This document shows positions 18,803 through 27,291 of a stretch of DNA of 64,000 nucleotides, piece after piece. The notes beneath the pieces were generated by a model, which worked only from the letters and a program-made list of their open reading frames with translations, was not told the DNA's origin and searched no databases. Position 1 is the first letter of the stretch. Each line of letters opens with the position of its first letter. Source of the DNA: Geobacter sp. GTDB lineage: Bacteria > Desulfobacterota > Desulfuromonadia > Geobacterales > Pseudopelobacteraceae. The stretch covers positions 62,001 to 126,000 of the forward strand of contig PJFB01000002.1 in the NCBI GenBank assembly GCA_003574895.1. Reading direction: 5' to 3'. Position numbers and translations under genes: made by a program.

Positions 18803-19654
18803 ATGAAACTGATTACAACTATCGAAGAAATGCAACAGGCCGCCCTATCCTTAAAGCGCGAGGGAAAGAGTATCGCCTTTGTCCCCACCATGGGTTTTCT
18901 CCATGAAGGCCATGCCTCACTGCTGCGCGAAGGCAGGAAGCGCGGCGACATCCTGGTGCTCTCAATTTTCGTAAACCCGATACAATTCGGCCAGAATGAA
19001 GATCTTGACCGTTACCCCCGCAACATGGAAGGTGACTGTTGCATTGCGGACGAGTGCGGGGTGGACATCGTTTTCACCCCCAATGCCCCGGGGATGTACC
19101 CGGCCGGCTTCCAAACGTCAATTTCGGTTAGAGATTTGTCGCTGCCTTTATGCGGGGCCAGCCGGCCAGGACACTTCGATGGCGTGGCCACGGTGGTGGC
19201 AAAACTTTTCAACATCGTGATGCCCGATGTTGCCCTGTTCGGACGCAAGGATTACCAGCAGCTGGCTGTTTTAAGACGCATGGCAACGGACCTGAACCTG
19301 CCGGTCCAACTGGTTGGCATGCCAATTGTCCGTGAGAAGGATGGTCTGGCAATGAGTTCGCGCAATGCCTATCTTTCTCCGGCGGAAAGGCAGAGCGCGC
19401 TCTGCCTTTCCGGGGCGATCCGCAAGGTGCGTGACCTCTATGCGACCGGCACACTGGAAGTAGCGGACCTGGAGAGATCGGCCCGGGAGCTGATTGAAGC
19501 CGAAACCGCGGCAAATATCGACTACCTGGAGTTCCGCGATGGCACAACGCTGGAATCGGTGCAGACCGCCGGAAACAATACCCTCATGGCATTGGCAGTC
19601 AAGATAGGTACAACCAGACTGATCGACAACACAATATTGGGAGAGGAGTTGTAA
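18803..19654 (+). CDS. panC: Pantoate--beta-alanine ligase
   Basis: This 283-residue PanC joins pantoate and beta-alanine using ATP. Visible blocks are [19 protein letters not shown] (HIGH-like nucleotide site), [35 protein letters not shown] and [13 protein letters not shown] (KMSKS-like loop). The true start is ATG 18803; the frame extends further upstream without family similarity. It lies between panB and panD, with panD starting two bases after its stop. Confidence 0.98.
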   Translation: MKLITTIEEMQQAALSLKREGKSIAFVPTMGFLHEGHASLLREGRKRGDILVLSIFVNPIQFGQNEDLDRYPRNMEGDCCIADECGVDIVFTPNAPGMYPAGFQTSISVRDLSLPLCGASRPGHFDGVATVVAKLFNIVMPDVALFGRKDYQQLAVLRRMATDLNLPVQLVGMPIVREKDGLAMSSRNAYLSPAERQSALCLSGAIRKVRDLYATGTLEVADLERSARELIEAETAANIDYLEFRDGTTLESVQTAGNNTLMALAVKIGTTRLIDNTILGEEL

Positions 19655-19656
19655 CC

Positions 19657-20052
19657 ATGCAGAGAATTATGCTGAAGAGCAAGATCCACCGCGCCACGGT
19701 AACCGGCGCTGACCTGCACTATGAAGGGAGCGTGACCATCGACCGGGACCTGATGGATGCGGCCGACATCGTGTCCTACGAGAAAGTTGCGGTATGGAAC
19801 GTAACCAACGGCAGCCGCCTGGAAACCTACGCCATCGAGGGGCAACGCGGTTCGGGCGTGATCTGCCTGAACGGCGCGGCCGCCAGGATGGTGGCCCCCA
19901 AGGACCTGGTCATCATAGCCAGCTTTGTCAACATGGAAAACGAGGCCGCCATCAAGCATGAGCCGAAACTGGTCTTTGTGGACGAGCAGAACCGTATGCT
20001 GCCGACCCGCAAGGAAGAGGCAGGCCAGGCCAAGCTGACAGTCGTCCACTAA
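19657..20052 (+). CDS. panD: Aspartate 1-decarboxylase proenzyme
   Basis: This 131-residue PanD makes beta-alanine from aspartate. The self-cleavage site is Gly24-Ser25 in [10 protein letters not shown], where Ser25 becomes the pyruvoyl cofactor. The [19 protein letters not shown] and [16 protein letters not shown] blocks are standard. It is the last gene of panBCD, so the operon provides both precursors and the ligase. A long hairpin follows 14 bases after the stop. Confidence 0.98.
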   Translation: MQRIMLKSKIHRATVTGADLHYEGSVTIDRDLMDAADIVSYEKVAVWNVTNGSRLETYAIEGQRGSGVICLNGAAARMVAPKDLVIIASFVNMENEAAIKHEPKLVFVDEQNRMLPTRKEEAGQAKLTVVH

Positions 20053-20066
20053 TTCTGCCAGGTTAA

Positions 20067-20113
20067 GATTGGGGTTAAGGTCGGGCTTTCACTGCACGAC
20101 CTTAACCTCAATC
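20067..20113 (+). terminator. Hairpin ending panBCD
   Basis: A 17-base arm starting GATTGGGGTTAAGG pairs with 20097-20113, with one G-T wobble and a 13-base loop. The T-rich CGTTTCT that follows makes it a likely terminator. Confidence 0.7.
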
Positions 20114-20212
20114 CGTTTCTGCAGTACATCCCAGCAAAAATCTGCTATATTATGTCCGTAACGCCCCTTGCGGTACCTTTTATCTTCAATTCAGCCTTTG
20201 TGGTGAAAAACA

Positions 20213-21478
20213 ATGCCAGAAACCGTCATCTATGCCGCATCCTGGCTCGTATCGCCTCCTGCCGCACCCATTGCCGGCGGGGCGCTGCTGGTCAGCGACA
20301 ACACCATCATGGCAACAGGCACTCTTGCCGAGCTGAAGCTGGCCCATGACGGCGTGCCGGTTGTAGAATACCCGGGCTGCGCCATTCTTCCCGGCCTCGT
20401 CAATGCCCATACCCACCTGGAGTTGACCCATTTCCCCTCCTGGCGCCTGCGGACCCACGTTGACTACAATCCGCACCGCTTCGTGGACTGGATCATCCAG
20501 CTCATCAAGGTCAACCGGGGGATAAAACCGGAGGAATACCAGGCCTCGGTGCACGAGGGGCTGCGCATGTGCCTCGAGTCCGGCACCACTGCCGTAGGCG
20601 AAATACTCAACAGGCCCGCCCTGGCCCATATCCATCGTTCATCGCAGATTGCCGGGCGGCTTTTTTTCGAGGTATTGGGGCATGACCGGGGCATGTTCCG
20701 CTCCATGCTCGACCAAGCCCTGGCCGCCTGTGGCACGGATACCGAGGCAACCATCGCACCCGGGATTTCGCCCCATACCGCCTACACCATTGGCGGAGAT
20801 AACCTGGCGCTGCTTCAGGAAGAGGTGATACCCCGGGCTTTGCCACTGGCAATCCATGTCTCCGAATCTCCGGCGGAAACCGATTTCATCTTCGATTCCA
20901 GCGGTCCATTGGCCCAAGAGCTTTACCCTTTCCTGGGATGGGAGCGCTATCTGGTTCCGCCCCGCCGCTGCAGCCCCACCGAACTGCTGGACCGGGCCGG
21001 CCTGCTGACCCCCTCCACCCTGGCGGTGCATTGTGTCCACGTCACACTGGCCGATGCCGAGATTTTCAAGCAGCGCGGCGTTCACGTCGTCCTCTGCCCC
21101 CGCAGCAATGCCCAGCTCGACGTCGGGCGGGCACCGGTAGCCCTGTTGAAGAAAATGGGCATTCCGCTGGCGCTGGGCACCGATTCCCTGGCCAGCAACG
21201 ACTCGCTCTCCATGTGGGACGAGATGCGTTTCGCCCTTGAAACCTTCCCCAATGTGTTGTCCCCGGATGACGTGTTTCACATGGGCACCGGCAATGGCGC
21301 CGCAGCCCTAGGGTTGGCACCGGCATGCGGTTCCCTCGAAGTAGGGAAACGGGCCGACTTTCAGTTAGTGGCAAATACGGGTACAGACCCGCGAAAACTG
21401 CTCGAACGGGCTATCTTCGAGGGCCAGGTCCTGGAGGTCTATGCAGGCGGTGAACGCTACAAAGGGATGTTATCCTGA
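20213..21478 (+). CDS. Metal-dependent amidohydrolase, aminofutalosine/SAH deaminase-like
   Basis: This 421-residue amidohydrolase-superfamily enzyme has the metal-binding HxH in VNAHTHLELTH (about 63-65), His in IHVSES, His in HCVHVT and Asp in LGTDSLASN. This subtype 3 pattern is shared by guanine, cytosine, SAH and aminodeoxyfutalosine deaminases. Geobacter makes menaquinone by the futalosine route, so aminodeoxyfutalosine deaminase is a reasonable guess, but no mqn gene is adjacent and the substrate is not proven. Initiation is at ATG 20213. The gene after it starts 63 bases later. Confidence 0.85.
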   Translation: MPETVIYAASWLVSPPAAPIAGGALLVSDNTIMATGTLAELKLAHDGVPVVEYPGCAILPGLVNAHTHLELTHFPSWRLRTHVDYNPHRFVDWIIQLIKVNRGIKPEEYQASVHEGLRMCLESGTTAVGEILNRPALAHIHRSSQIAGRLFFEVLGHDRGMFRSMLDQALAACGTDTEATIAPGISPHTAYTIGGDNLALLQEEVIPRALPLAIHVSESPAETDFIFDSSGPLAQELYPFLGWERYLVPPRRCSPTELLDRAGLLTPSTLAVHCVHVTLADAEIFKQRGVHVVLCPRSNAQLDVGRAPVALLKKMGIPLALGTDSLASNDSLSMWDEMRFALETFPNVLSPDDVFHMGTGNGAAALGLAPACGSLEVGKRADFQLVANTGTDPRKLLERAIFEGQVLEVYAGGERYKGMLS

Positions 21479-21541
21479 ACCGGGAACCGGCTATTCCCTA
21501 TTTCCCCTGAAGTTCTGCAAGGGACTGCACTTTCAATTTCC

Positions 21542-22708
21542 ATGAATCTACTCGAAAACACCATCATCCAATTGCTGCGGGAAAAACCATTCTACGGCCA
21601 TTTCCTTCTAAACCTGAGAAGAAGGGAAAACAACCGCTCTGATCAAGCTGCCGGCGTAACCATCTGCGACGGCATACCGACCCTCTCCATCAATCCGGCA
21701 CTCCTGGGGCAGCATAACAGCATGGAGCGGCAGGCGCTCATGGAGCACCTGGTCAAGCACATCCTCCACCTGCACCCGCTGCGCCGCAAGGAACGCAACC
21801 GCCATGACTGGGACATCGTCTGCGATCTGGCCATCAATCCGACCATCAACGGCCTGCCGCAAAACGCCGCCATGCCGGAAACGTATGGCCTTGATCCGGG
21901 GATGGCGGCAGAGGAGTACTACGCTCTGCTGGTCCCCCCCCTGGATACTGGCAATCTGGAGGGTAGCGGCTACGGCGATGGTGAGTGCGACGAACGCGGT
22001 GCCGCCGGCCAGTCCCAGCCGGACTTGCGCGATGCCGCCACTGTGGATGACCACGCCATCTGGAACGAGTCCGACAGCACACCGCTGTTGCTGGGGGAAG
22101 AAATGGTGCGGTCCCTGACCCGTGACAGCCTAAAGGGGAGCGATGGGGAGGTGCCGGCGGACGTCCGGACTGTCGTTGACCTGCTGCTGCGTCCGCCAAC
22201 CATACCCTGGCGCCAGATATTGCGCCAGTTTGCAGCCACAGCCGGAAGGACAGGACACAGAAGCAGCTGGTTGCGCGAGCACCGCCGTTTCAGTCACATC
22301 ACCCCCGGTGTTCGCAAACAGCGCAGACTCAATCTGCTGGTAGCCATAGACGTGAGCGATTCCACCAACATAGCCGAGATGAGAGAGTCCTTTGCAGCCG
22401 AATTGCTGCAGATTGCCCGGGGGCGAAACACAACAATCACCTTGCTTTATGCCAATAGCCGCATCCAGCGGATCGAGGCCTTCAACAGCTCATCCTGCCA
22501 GGCACGGTGTTACGAGGGAGGGGGCTTCACCGATTTGCGGCCGGTCTTCGAATACGCCAAGTCCATGCACCCCCTGCCGGCTGCGGTCATCTATCTGACC
22601 GACGGTATCGGCCCGGCCCCGGAAGAGATGGAGTTTCCCACCCTGTGGGTATTGACCGCGGATGGGGAAAAGCCGGTACCGTGGGGTGTTGAACTACGGC
22701 TGGCCTGA
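21542..22708 (+). CDS. VWA-like/metallopeptidase-like protein (DUF2201)
   Basis: This 388-residue soluble protein has an N-terminal region resembling zinc metallopeptidases (about 50-100, LMEHLVKHILHLHPLRRKE, then WDIVCDLAINP) and a C-terminal VWA-like domain with a MIDAS-type DVSDST (about 270), GGGFTD, and YLTDG. Members usually work with a MoxR-type AAA ATPase, but none is encoded nearby. The metallopeptidase motif is degenerate: the usual HExxH appears as EHLVKH. It may chaperone or mature a partner; the next gene, meaB, is itself a chaperone, though about 100 bases separate them. Confidence 0.82.
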   Translation: MNLLENTIIQLLREKPFYGHFLLNLRRRENNRSDQAAGVTICDGIPTLSINPALLGQHNSMERQALMEHLVKHILHLHPLRRKERNRHDWDIVCDLAINPTINGLPQNAAMPETYGLDPGMAAEEYYALLVPPLDTGNLEGSGYGDGECDERGAAGQSQPDLRDAATVDDHAIWNESDSTPLLLGEEMVRSLTRDSLKGSDGEVPADVRTVVDLLLRPPTIPWRQILRQFAATAGRTGHRSSWLREHRRFSHITPGVRKQRRLNLLVAIDVSDSTNIAEMRESFAAELLQIARGRNTTITLLYANSRIQRIEAFNSSSCQARCYEGGGFTDLRPVFEYAKSMHPLPAAVIYLTDGIGPAPEEMEFPTLWVLTADGEKPVPWGVELRLA

Positions 22709-22805
22709 CTGATGAATCATGCCACAATGTCGATTGCCTGCTGCAACACGGTCATGTTATACAATTGATCACACTGCCATATATATCACCTTGGAACGGA
22801 ACCCC

Positions 22806-23771
22806 ATGTCACTCGCAGAACAGGTCTTGAACGGCGAAATCCGTGCGGCGGCGCGCTTGATGCGCGACATCGACGACAGCCGACACTCGGCGATCGAAGA
22901 ACTAAAAAAACTCTACACCAGCACCGGCAATGCCTACATCATCGGAATTACCGGCCCGCCGGGCGCGGGAAAATCGACCCTGGTTGACCAACTGACGGCA
23001 GCATTCCGCAAAAAGGGGAAAAAGGTCGGGGTGGTGGCAATCGACCCCACCAGCCCCTTCACGGGCGGCGCCATCCTGGGTGACCGCATCCGCATGAACC
23101 GTCACGCCTCGGACGAAGGGGTCTTTATCCGCAGCCTGGCTACCCGCGGCGCCCTGGGCGGCTTGTCCCGCTCCACCTCGGACGTGGCCCTGGTGCTGGA
23201 TGCCTTGGGTATGGACATCGTTATCATCGAGACGGTTGGCGTCGGCCAGGATGAAGTCGATATCGTCAAAACCGCCCATACAACCTGCGTGGTCATGGTG
23301 CCGGGACTGGGTGACGACATCCAGGCCATCAAGGCCGGCATACTGGAGATCGGCGACATTTTTGTAGTCAACAAGGCCGACCGGGACGGGGCCGACCGGA
23401 CCGCCCGCGAACTTAACAACATGCTGGAGATGCGCGCTGCAACGGAAGGAGGCTGGAGTCCGAGGGTCCTGATGACCGAAGCCCAGCGGGGTAACGGGAT
23501 TGAGGAACTGACCGGCGAGATACTGGCGCACCGGGATTATCTCTTTACCAGCGGCGTAATCGGCGAATTTCTGAAAGAGCGCAACGAGCGGCACTTCGTG
23601 GATATTCTGAGGGACGGCCTGTTCAAGCGGGCCATGGCCTTCATGGCCCAAGACGGGACACTTGCCCGGGTGGTGGCTGGTATGGGAGACGGCTCCATCG
23701 ACCCCTACTCGGCAGCGGAGCAGGTGATTGGGGAGATGATGGTATTGGATGGCAACAACGGAGCAGCATGA
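22806..23771 (+). CDS. meaB: Methylmalonyl-CoA mutase accessory GTPase MeaB
   Basis: This G3E-family GTPase of about 321 residues (MeaB/ArgK) has Walker A GPPGAGKST (about 46-54), VVAIDPTSPFTGGAILGDRIRM, ETVGVGQDEVDI, and NKAD for guanine. It protects and reloads the adenosylcobalamin-dependent mutase. ATG 22806 is chosen because the conserved SLAEQVLNGEIRAAARLM begins there. Its stop overlaps the cbiQ start by four bases, tying a B12-enzyme chaperone to cobalt uptake. The mutase itself is not in this window. Confidence 0.96.
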   Translation: MSLAEQVLNGEIRAAARLMRDIDDSRHSAIEELKKLYTSTGNAYIIGITGPPGAGKSTLVDQLTAAFRKKGKKVGVVAIDPTSPFTGGAILGDRIRMNRHASDEGVFIRSLATRGALGGLSRSTSDVALVLDALGMDIVIIETVGVGQDEVDIVKTAHTTCVVMVPGLGDDIQAIKAGILEIGDIFVVNKADRDGADRTARELNNMLEMRAATEGGWSPRVLMTEAQRGNGIEELTGEILAHRDYLFTSGVIGEFLKERNERHFVDILRDGLFKRAMAFMAQDGTLARVVAGMGDGSIDPYSAAEQVIGEMMVLDGNNGAA

Positions 23772-24526
23772 GACACCTCTATTGCCAACATAGCGACAAC
23801 CGGGTTGTCGCGGCCATTGATCCACGTGTTCGCCTGCTGGCGGCCGGACTGTTGCTGGCCCTGGTGGCCAGTTCCAGCAACTGCGCCTTTCCCTGCCTCA
23901 TGGCTTTGGCCTGTCTGCCTGCCACCCTGTTCTGCGGCATGCGTTTGCCGGTGCTTGTGTTACGACTGCTGCACCCCCTGTTTATAGCTGCGGTGATCCT
24001 GGCGCTCAAGGCGTTCATGGGCACAGGTGAGGGCGTGCAGATACTGAATGTTTCCTCTATGAGCCTGACTGTACACCGCCAGGGTCTTCAGGAAGGCGTG
24101 CTGATCGTCTCCCGCATCCTGGGAGCGGTGTCGGTGGCGGTCCTGCTCAGCCAGGTGATGAGCTTTACCGAAACCATGGCCGCCCTGGCCTGGCTGCGTG
24201 TCCCGCGCGGCCTGGTGGAGGTCTCCCTCTTTGCCTGGAGATCATTGTTCATGCTCTACGATGGCGCCGGCGTAGTTTACACGGCCCAGAAGAACAGGCT
24301 CGGCTATTGCGGACTGCGCCGCAGCCTCAGGTCATTTGGCACCATGGCCGGCATGCTGACCATCAGGGCCTTTGACAGCAGCCAATCCATCACCCTGGCC
24401 ATGACCCAGCGCGGCTATGACGGCAGTATGCCGCTATTATGCAAATCACGACTGAGTAGGAACCAGATTGTCTGCCTCTGCCTGTTTGCTGTGGTAATGG
24501 CAACTGCCTGGAAGCTGCAAAACTGA
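23768..24526 (+). CDS. cbiQ: Energy-coupling factor transporter T component, CbiQ type
   Basis: This 252-residue integral membrane protein has about six hydrophobic segments (first at about 21-60) and the ECF-T signature region near FDSSQSITLAMTQRGYDGSMP, which contains the conserved Arg-Gly coupling motif. It would couple ATP hydrolysis by CbiO to an S component such as CbiM for cobalt or NikM for nickel. It overlaps meaB by four bases and cbiO starts two bases after its stop. No S component lies next to it here. Confidence 0.9.
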   Translation: MRHLYCQHSDNRVVAAIDPRVRLLAAGLLLALVASSSNCAFPCLMALACLPATLFCGMRLPVLVLRLLHPLFIAAVILALKAFMGTGEGVQILNVSSMSLTVHRQGLQEGVLIVSRILGAVSVAVLLSQVMSFTETMAALAWLRVPRGLVEVSLFAWRSLFMLYDGAGVVYTAQKNRLGYCGLRRSLRSFGTMAGMLTIRAFDSSQSITLAMTQRGYDGSMPLLCKSRLSRNQIVCLCLFAVVMATAWKLQN

Positions 24527-24528
24527 CC

Positions 24529-25392
24529 ATGCCCATTCCACGTCTCTCCGCACGGATCGACTCCTTCCGCTATCCAGACAACACCCTGGCCCTGTCCGGC
24601 ATCCACCTGGATGTCTTTGCAGGCGAATTTTGCGGCATTCTCGGCTCCAACGGTTCCGGCAAGACCACCCTGCTGAGGCTCTTGGATGGTATTGCCAAGG
24701 ATTACAGCGGGACAGTGCAGTTGGATGGTGCCGACATCCGCCGTCTGTCTCCCAAGGAGATTTACCGCAAGGTCGGCCTGGTATTCCAAAACCCGGATGA
24801 TCAGCTCTTTGCCCATTCTGTCTACGAAGACGTGGCCTTTGGGCCACGCAACATGGGCTTTGGCGAAGACAAGGTTGCGGTACGTGTCAACGGGGCACTG
24901 GAAGCGGTAGAAATGGCAGAACTGGCGGGGAAAGATATCCACAACCTGAGCTTTGGCCAGAAAAAGAGGGTCTGCATTGCCGGCCTGCTGGCCATGGGAC
25001 ACGAAATCCTGCTGCTGGACGAACCGACCGCCGGCCTTGACCCCATGGGCGAGTACCGCATGATGGAACTTCTGACCCGCCTCAATCGGGAGGGGGGGGT
25101 AACCATTGTCATGGCAACCCACAGTGTGGACCTGGTGCCGGTCTTCCTGAACCGCCTGCATATCCTCAGCCGGGGCGTCCTGGTCCGTAGCGGTTCACCT
25201 GAAGAAGTCTTCAACGCCGGCGACGAATTGGCCAGCGTCAAGCTTCGCCTGCCCTACATTGCCGAACTGATCCACCAATTGAAGACCGGCGACAAGCTCC
25301 CATTCATGCGCATTCCGCTGACAGTCGGCGAGGCCAGACGCGAGATCCTTGAGATCTTCGAAGCCCGGACAGCAAACAAACAGAGGATGTAA
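24529..25392 (+). CDS. cbiO: Energy-coupling factor transporter ATPase, CbiO type
   Basis: This 287-residue ABC ATPase has Walker A GSNGSGKTT (about 39-47), Q-loop VFQNPDDQLF, a signature NLSFGQKKRV (FGQ rather than SGGQ), Walker B ILLLDEPTAGLD and H-loop THS. The DDQLFAHSVYEDVAFGP segment is typical of ECF ATPases. With CbiQ it forms the energising module of a cobalt or nickel importer. It is the last gene of meaB-cbiQ-cbiO, with no good terminator seen in the 160 bases after it. Confidence 0.95.
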   Translation: MPIPRLSARIDSFRYPDNTLALSGIHLDVFAGEFCGILGSNGSGKTTLLRLLDGIAKDYSGTVQLDGADIRRLSPKEIYRKVGLVFQNPDDQLFAHSVYEDVAFGPRNMGFGEDKVAVRVNGALEAVEMAELAGKDIHNLSFGQKKRVCIAGLLAMGHEILLLDEPTAGLDPMGEYRMMELLTRLNREGGVTIVMATHSVDLVPVFLNRLHILSRGVLVRSGSPEEVFNAGDELASVKLRLPYIAELIHQLKTGDKLPFMRIPLTVGEARREILEIFEARTANKQRM

Positions 25393-25554
25393 GCCATTCA
25401 TCCAGCTGCGCTGGCAGCGGCATGCGTGGAGTCAACGGCAGGGGGTCGGTTCGACCTGACTGGGTTTATTGTTTATTAATTGAATTATTTCCGTTTTGCT
25501 CTATACTTGGAATTCATTTGCTGCTTATATTGAATTGTTGCACGGAGAGAAAAG

Positions 25555-25950
25555 ATGACCCTTGCTGGAATCGTACTGATTATCATTGCGGTTGCGTTTT
25601 GTATCCTGGTAATGGTGCTGGTACCGGCCATCCTGACCATGAAGCGTACAGCGGCCTCTGTTGGCGAGCTATCCAATATGCTTCAGCAGGAACTTCAACC
25701 AGCCATCAAGGATTTGGCCGCAGTGTTGGCGGAACTGAAAACGGTGGGCGGCGAGGTTGTAGAACACACCGATGATGTCAGATGTTTCATGTCGGCCCTT
25801 GGCGAGACCGGCATCAACCTGCATGCAATCAACCGTTCAGTCGGTGTTGTAACGACTGTTCTCAACACCACTTCGGTTTGGACGGCAGGGATCAAAATGA
25901 CCGGGAAATACCTGCTTGAACGCTATCTCAATAAACGGGGAGGAAAATGA
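25555..25950 (+). CDS. DUF948-family membrane protein
   Basis: This 131-residue protein has one N-terminal membrane segment (about 3-27) followed by a long amphipathic helix region with LQQELQPAIKDLAAVLAELKTVGGEV, as in DUF948 proteins of unknown function. It ends with a basic tail. It overlaps or abuts the YtxH-domain gene. The pairing of DUF948 with YtxH is common and points to an envelope or stress role, which is inference. Confidence 0.82.
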   Translation: MTLAGIVLIIIAVAFCILVMVLVPAILTMKRTAASVGELSNMLQQELQPAIKDLAAVLAELKTVGGEVVEHTDDVRCFMSALGETGINLHAINRSVGVVTTVLNTTSVWTAGIKMTGKYLLERYLNKRGGK

Positions 25951-25952
25951 CC

Positions 25953-26267
25953 ATGTCTGATGACGAAAGAGGAATATCGGCTGGAACGGTGCTGGTGTCA
26001 TTTGTGGCGGGTGCGGCAATCGGAGCCGGACTGGCGCTTCTGTACGCGCCCAAGAGCGGTCGGGAGATGCGTGAAACCATCGCAGACCTGACCGAGGATG
26101 CGGTTGACAAAATCAAGGAATACGCCAAAGACGCCCAGGATAAGATCAAGACAGCGATCGAGGATGGCAAGGAAACCATCGTAGAGAAAAAATCGATTCT
26201 GGCATCGGCAATCGAGGCCGGCAAAGAAGCCATGCAGAAGGAAAAAGAGCGCTTCTCAGCCCAGTAA
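25953..26267 (+). CDS. YtxH domain-containing protein
   Basis: This protein of about 104 residues has a glycine-rich membrane segment (about 10-32, LVSFVAGAAIGAGLALLYAPKSGREMR), which is the YtxH signature, followed by a charged coiled coil. ATG 25953 has GGGGAGG nine bases upstream; ATG 25947 overlaps the previous gene but leaves only three bases of spacing. Relatives are stress-induced small membrane proteins of unknown function. A strong terminator follows. Confidence 0.85.
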   Translation: MSDDERGISAGTVLVSFVAGAAIGAGLALLYAPKSGREMRETIADLTEDAVDKIKEYAKDAQDKIKTAIEDGKETIVEKKSILASAIEAGKEAMQKEKERFSAQ

Positions 26268-26289
26268 ACAACGTTGTTGCAGATACGGA

Positions 26290-26317
26290 AAAGCCCACTT
26301 CTGGTGGGCTTTTTTTA
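26290..26317 (+). terminator. Intrinsic terminator after the YtxH gene
   Basis: AGCCCAC and GTGGGCT pair around TTCTG, followed by seven T residues. Confidence 0.92.
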
Positions 26318-26336
26318 TAATTAGGTATGGCAACGT

Positions 26337-27206
26337 ATGCCCTCTTCTGACCGTTATCTGAAGATCTGGAGAACAGGCAGGAAGCTGGTCGTCAAATTCC
26401 TCGATGATCGTTCTCTGATGTATGCTGCCGCGCTCTCCTTCTCCAGCATGCTCTCAATTGTGCCTTTTCTGGCCATCATTTTCGCCCTTCTCAAGGTACT
26501 AAACCTGCACAAGGTACTTGCACCGCTGATTCTCGCCAATGTTGCCGTGGGCTCTCACGAAATTGTCAACCGCATCCTGCATTATATCAACAACACCAAT
26601 GTCGGGTCGCTGGGAGCAGTCGGCCTGGTGACCTTGCTGTTTTCGGTCCTGGCCACCCTGGACAACGTGGAGGACGCCTTCAACAAGATCTGGGGACTTG
26701 GGAGGGGAAAGAGGGTGCATCACAAGCTACGTGACTTCCTGATAGTTGTCTTCTGCATCCCGGTGATGGTTACCCTGACTGTCAGCATTACCACCAGCCT
26801 CCAACACCAGGGGGTGGTGCAGTGGATTTTCGGCTTGCCCGGATTCGGCCACCTTCTGTTGCTGCTGTTCCGTCTGGTTCCCTATTTGAGCATCTGCATC
26901 GCCCTGGTTTGCCTCTACCTTTTTATGCCCAACGTACGGGTCAGACTGAACTGTGCCCTGGCAGGCGGTATACTGGCGGGCACAGTATGGCAACTGGCTC
27001 AATGGGCCTATATCCATTTCCAGATCGGGGTATCGCGCTATAACGCCATCTATGGCACCTTGGCACTGCTGCCGGTATTCATGGTCTGGATTTATACCAG
27101 TTGGGTCATTGTCCTGGCAGGCATGGAGATCGTTTGGTATCTTCAGGAACGCACAACAGCATCAAATTCAACCGCCAAAACGAACGAGAGCCCCAAAGCC
27201 ATGTAA
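26337..27206 (+). CDS. YihY/BrkB-family inner membrane protein
   Basis: This 289-residue integral membrane protein has about six hydrophobic segments. Family features include the early MYAAALSFSSMLSIVPFLAIIFALL, LDNVEDAFNKIWG and the late GTLALLPVFMVWIYTSWVIVLAGMEIVWYLQER. The family was once annotated as ribonuclease BN, which is now considered wrong; its function is unknown, although transport has been proposed. It begins 20 bases after the terminator of the YtxH gene. Confidence 0.92.
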   Translation: MPSSDRYLKIWRTGRKLVVKFLDDRSLMYAAALSFSSMLSIVPFLAIIFALLKVLNLHKVLAPLILANVAVGSHEIVNRILHYINNTNVGSLGAVGLVTLLFSVLATLDNVEDAFNKIWGLGRGKRVHHKLRDFLIVVFCIPVMVTLTVSITTSLQHQGVVQWIFGLPGFGHLLLLLFRLVPYLSICIALVCLYLFMPNVRVRLNCALAGGILAGTVWQLAQWAYIHFQIGVSRYNAIYGTLALLPVFMVWIYTSWVIVLAGMEIVWYLQERTTASNSTAKTNESPKAM

Positions 27207-27291
27207 CCGCCCGTTTCCAAAGGAGTTCCGCATGATTGACTTTGCACCTTAACTTCTTTATAATCACAGGACTTTTCTTCAAAGGCGTTAC

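Noticed and set aside
20213-21478. Firm assignment as aminodeoxyfutalosine deaminase
   Set aside because: The metal-binding motifs fit several deaminases, and no menaquinone gene is adjacent, so only the superfamily is called.
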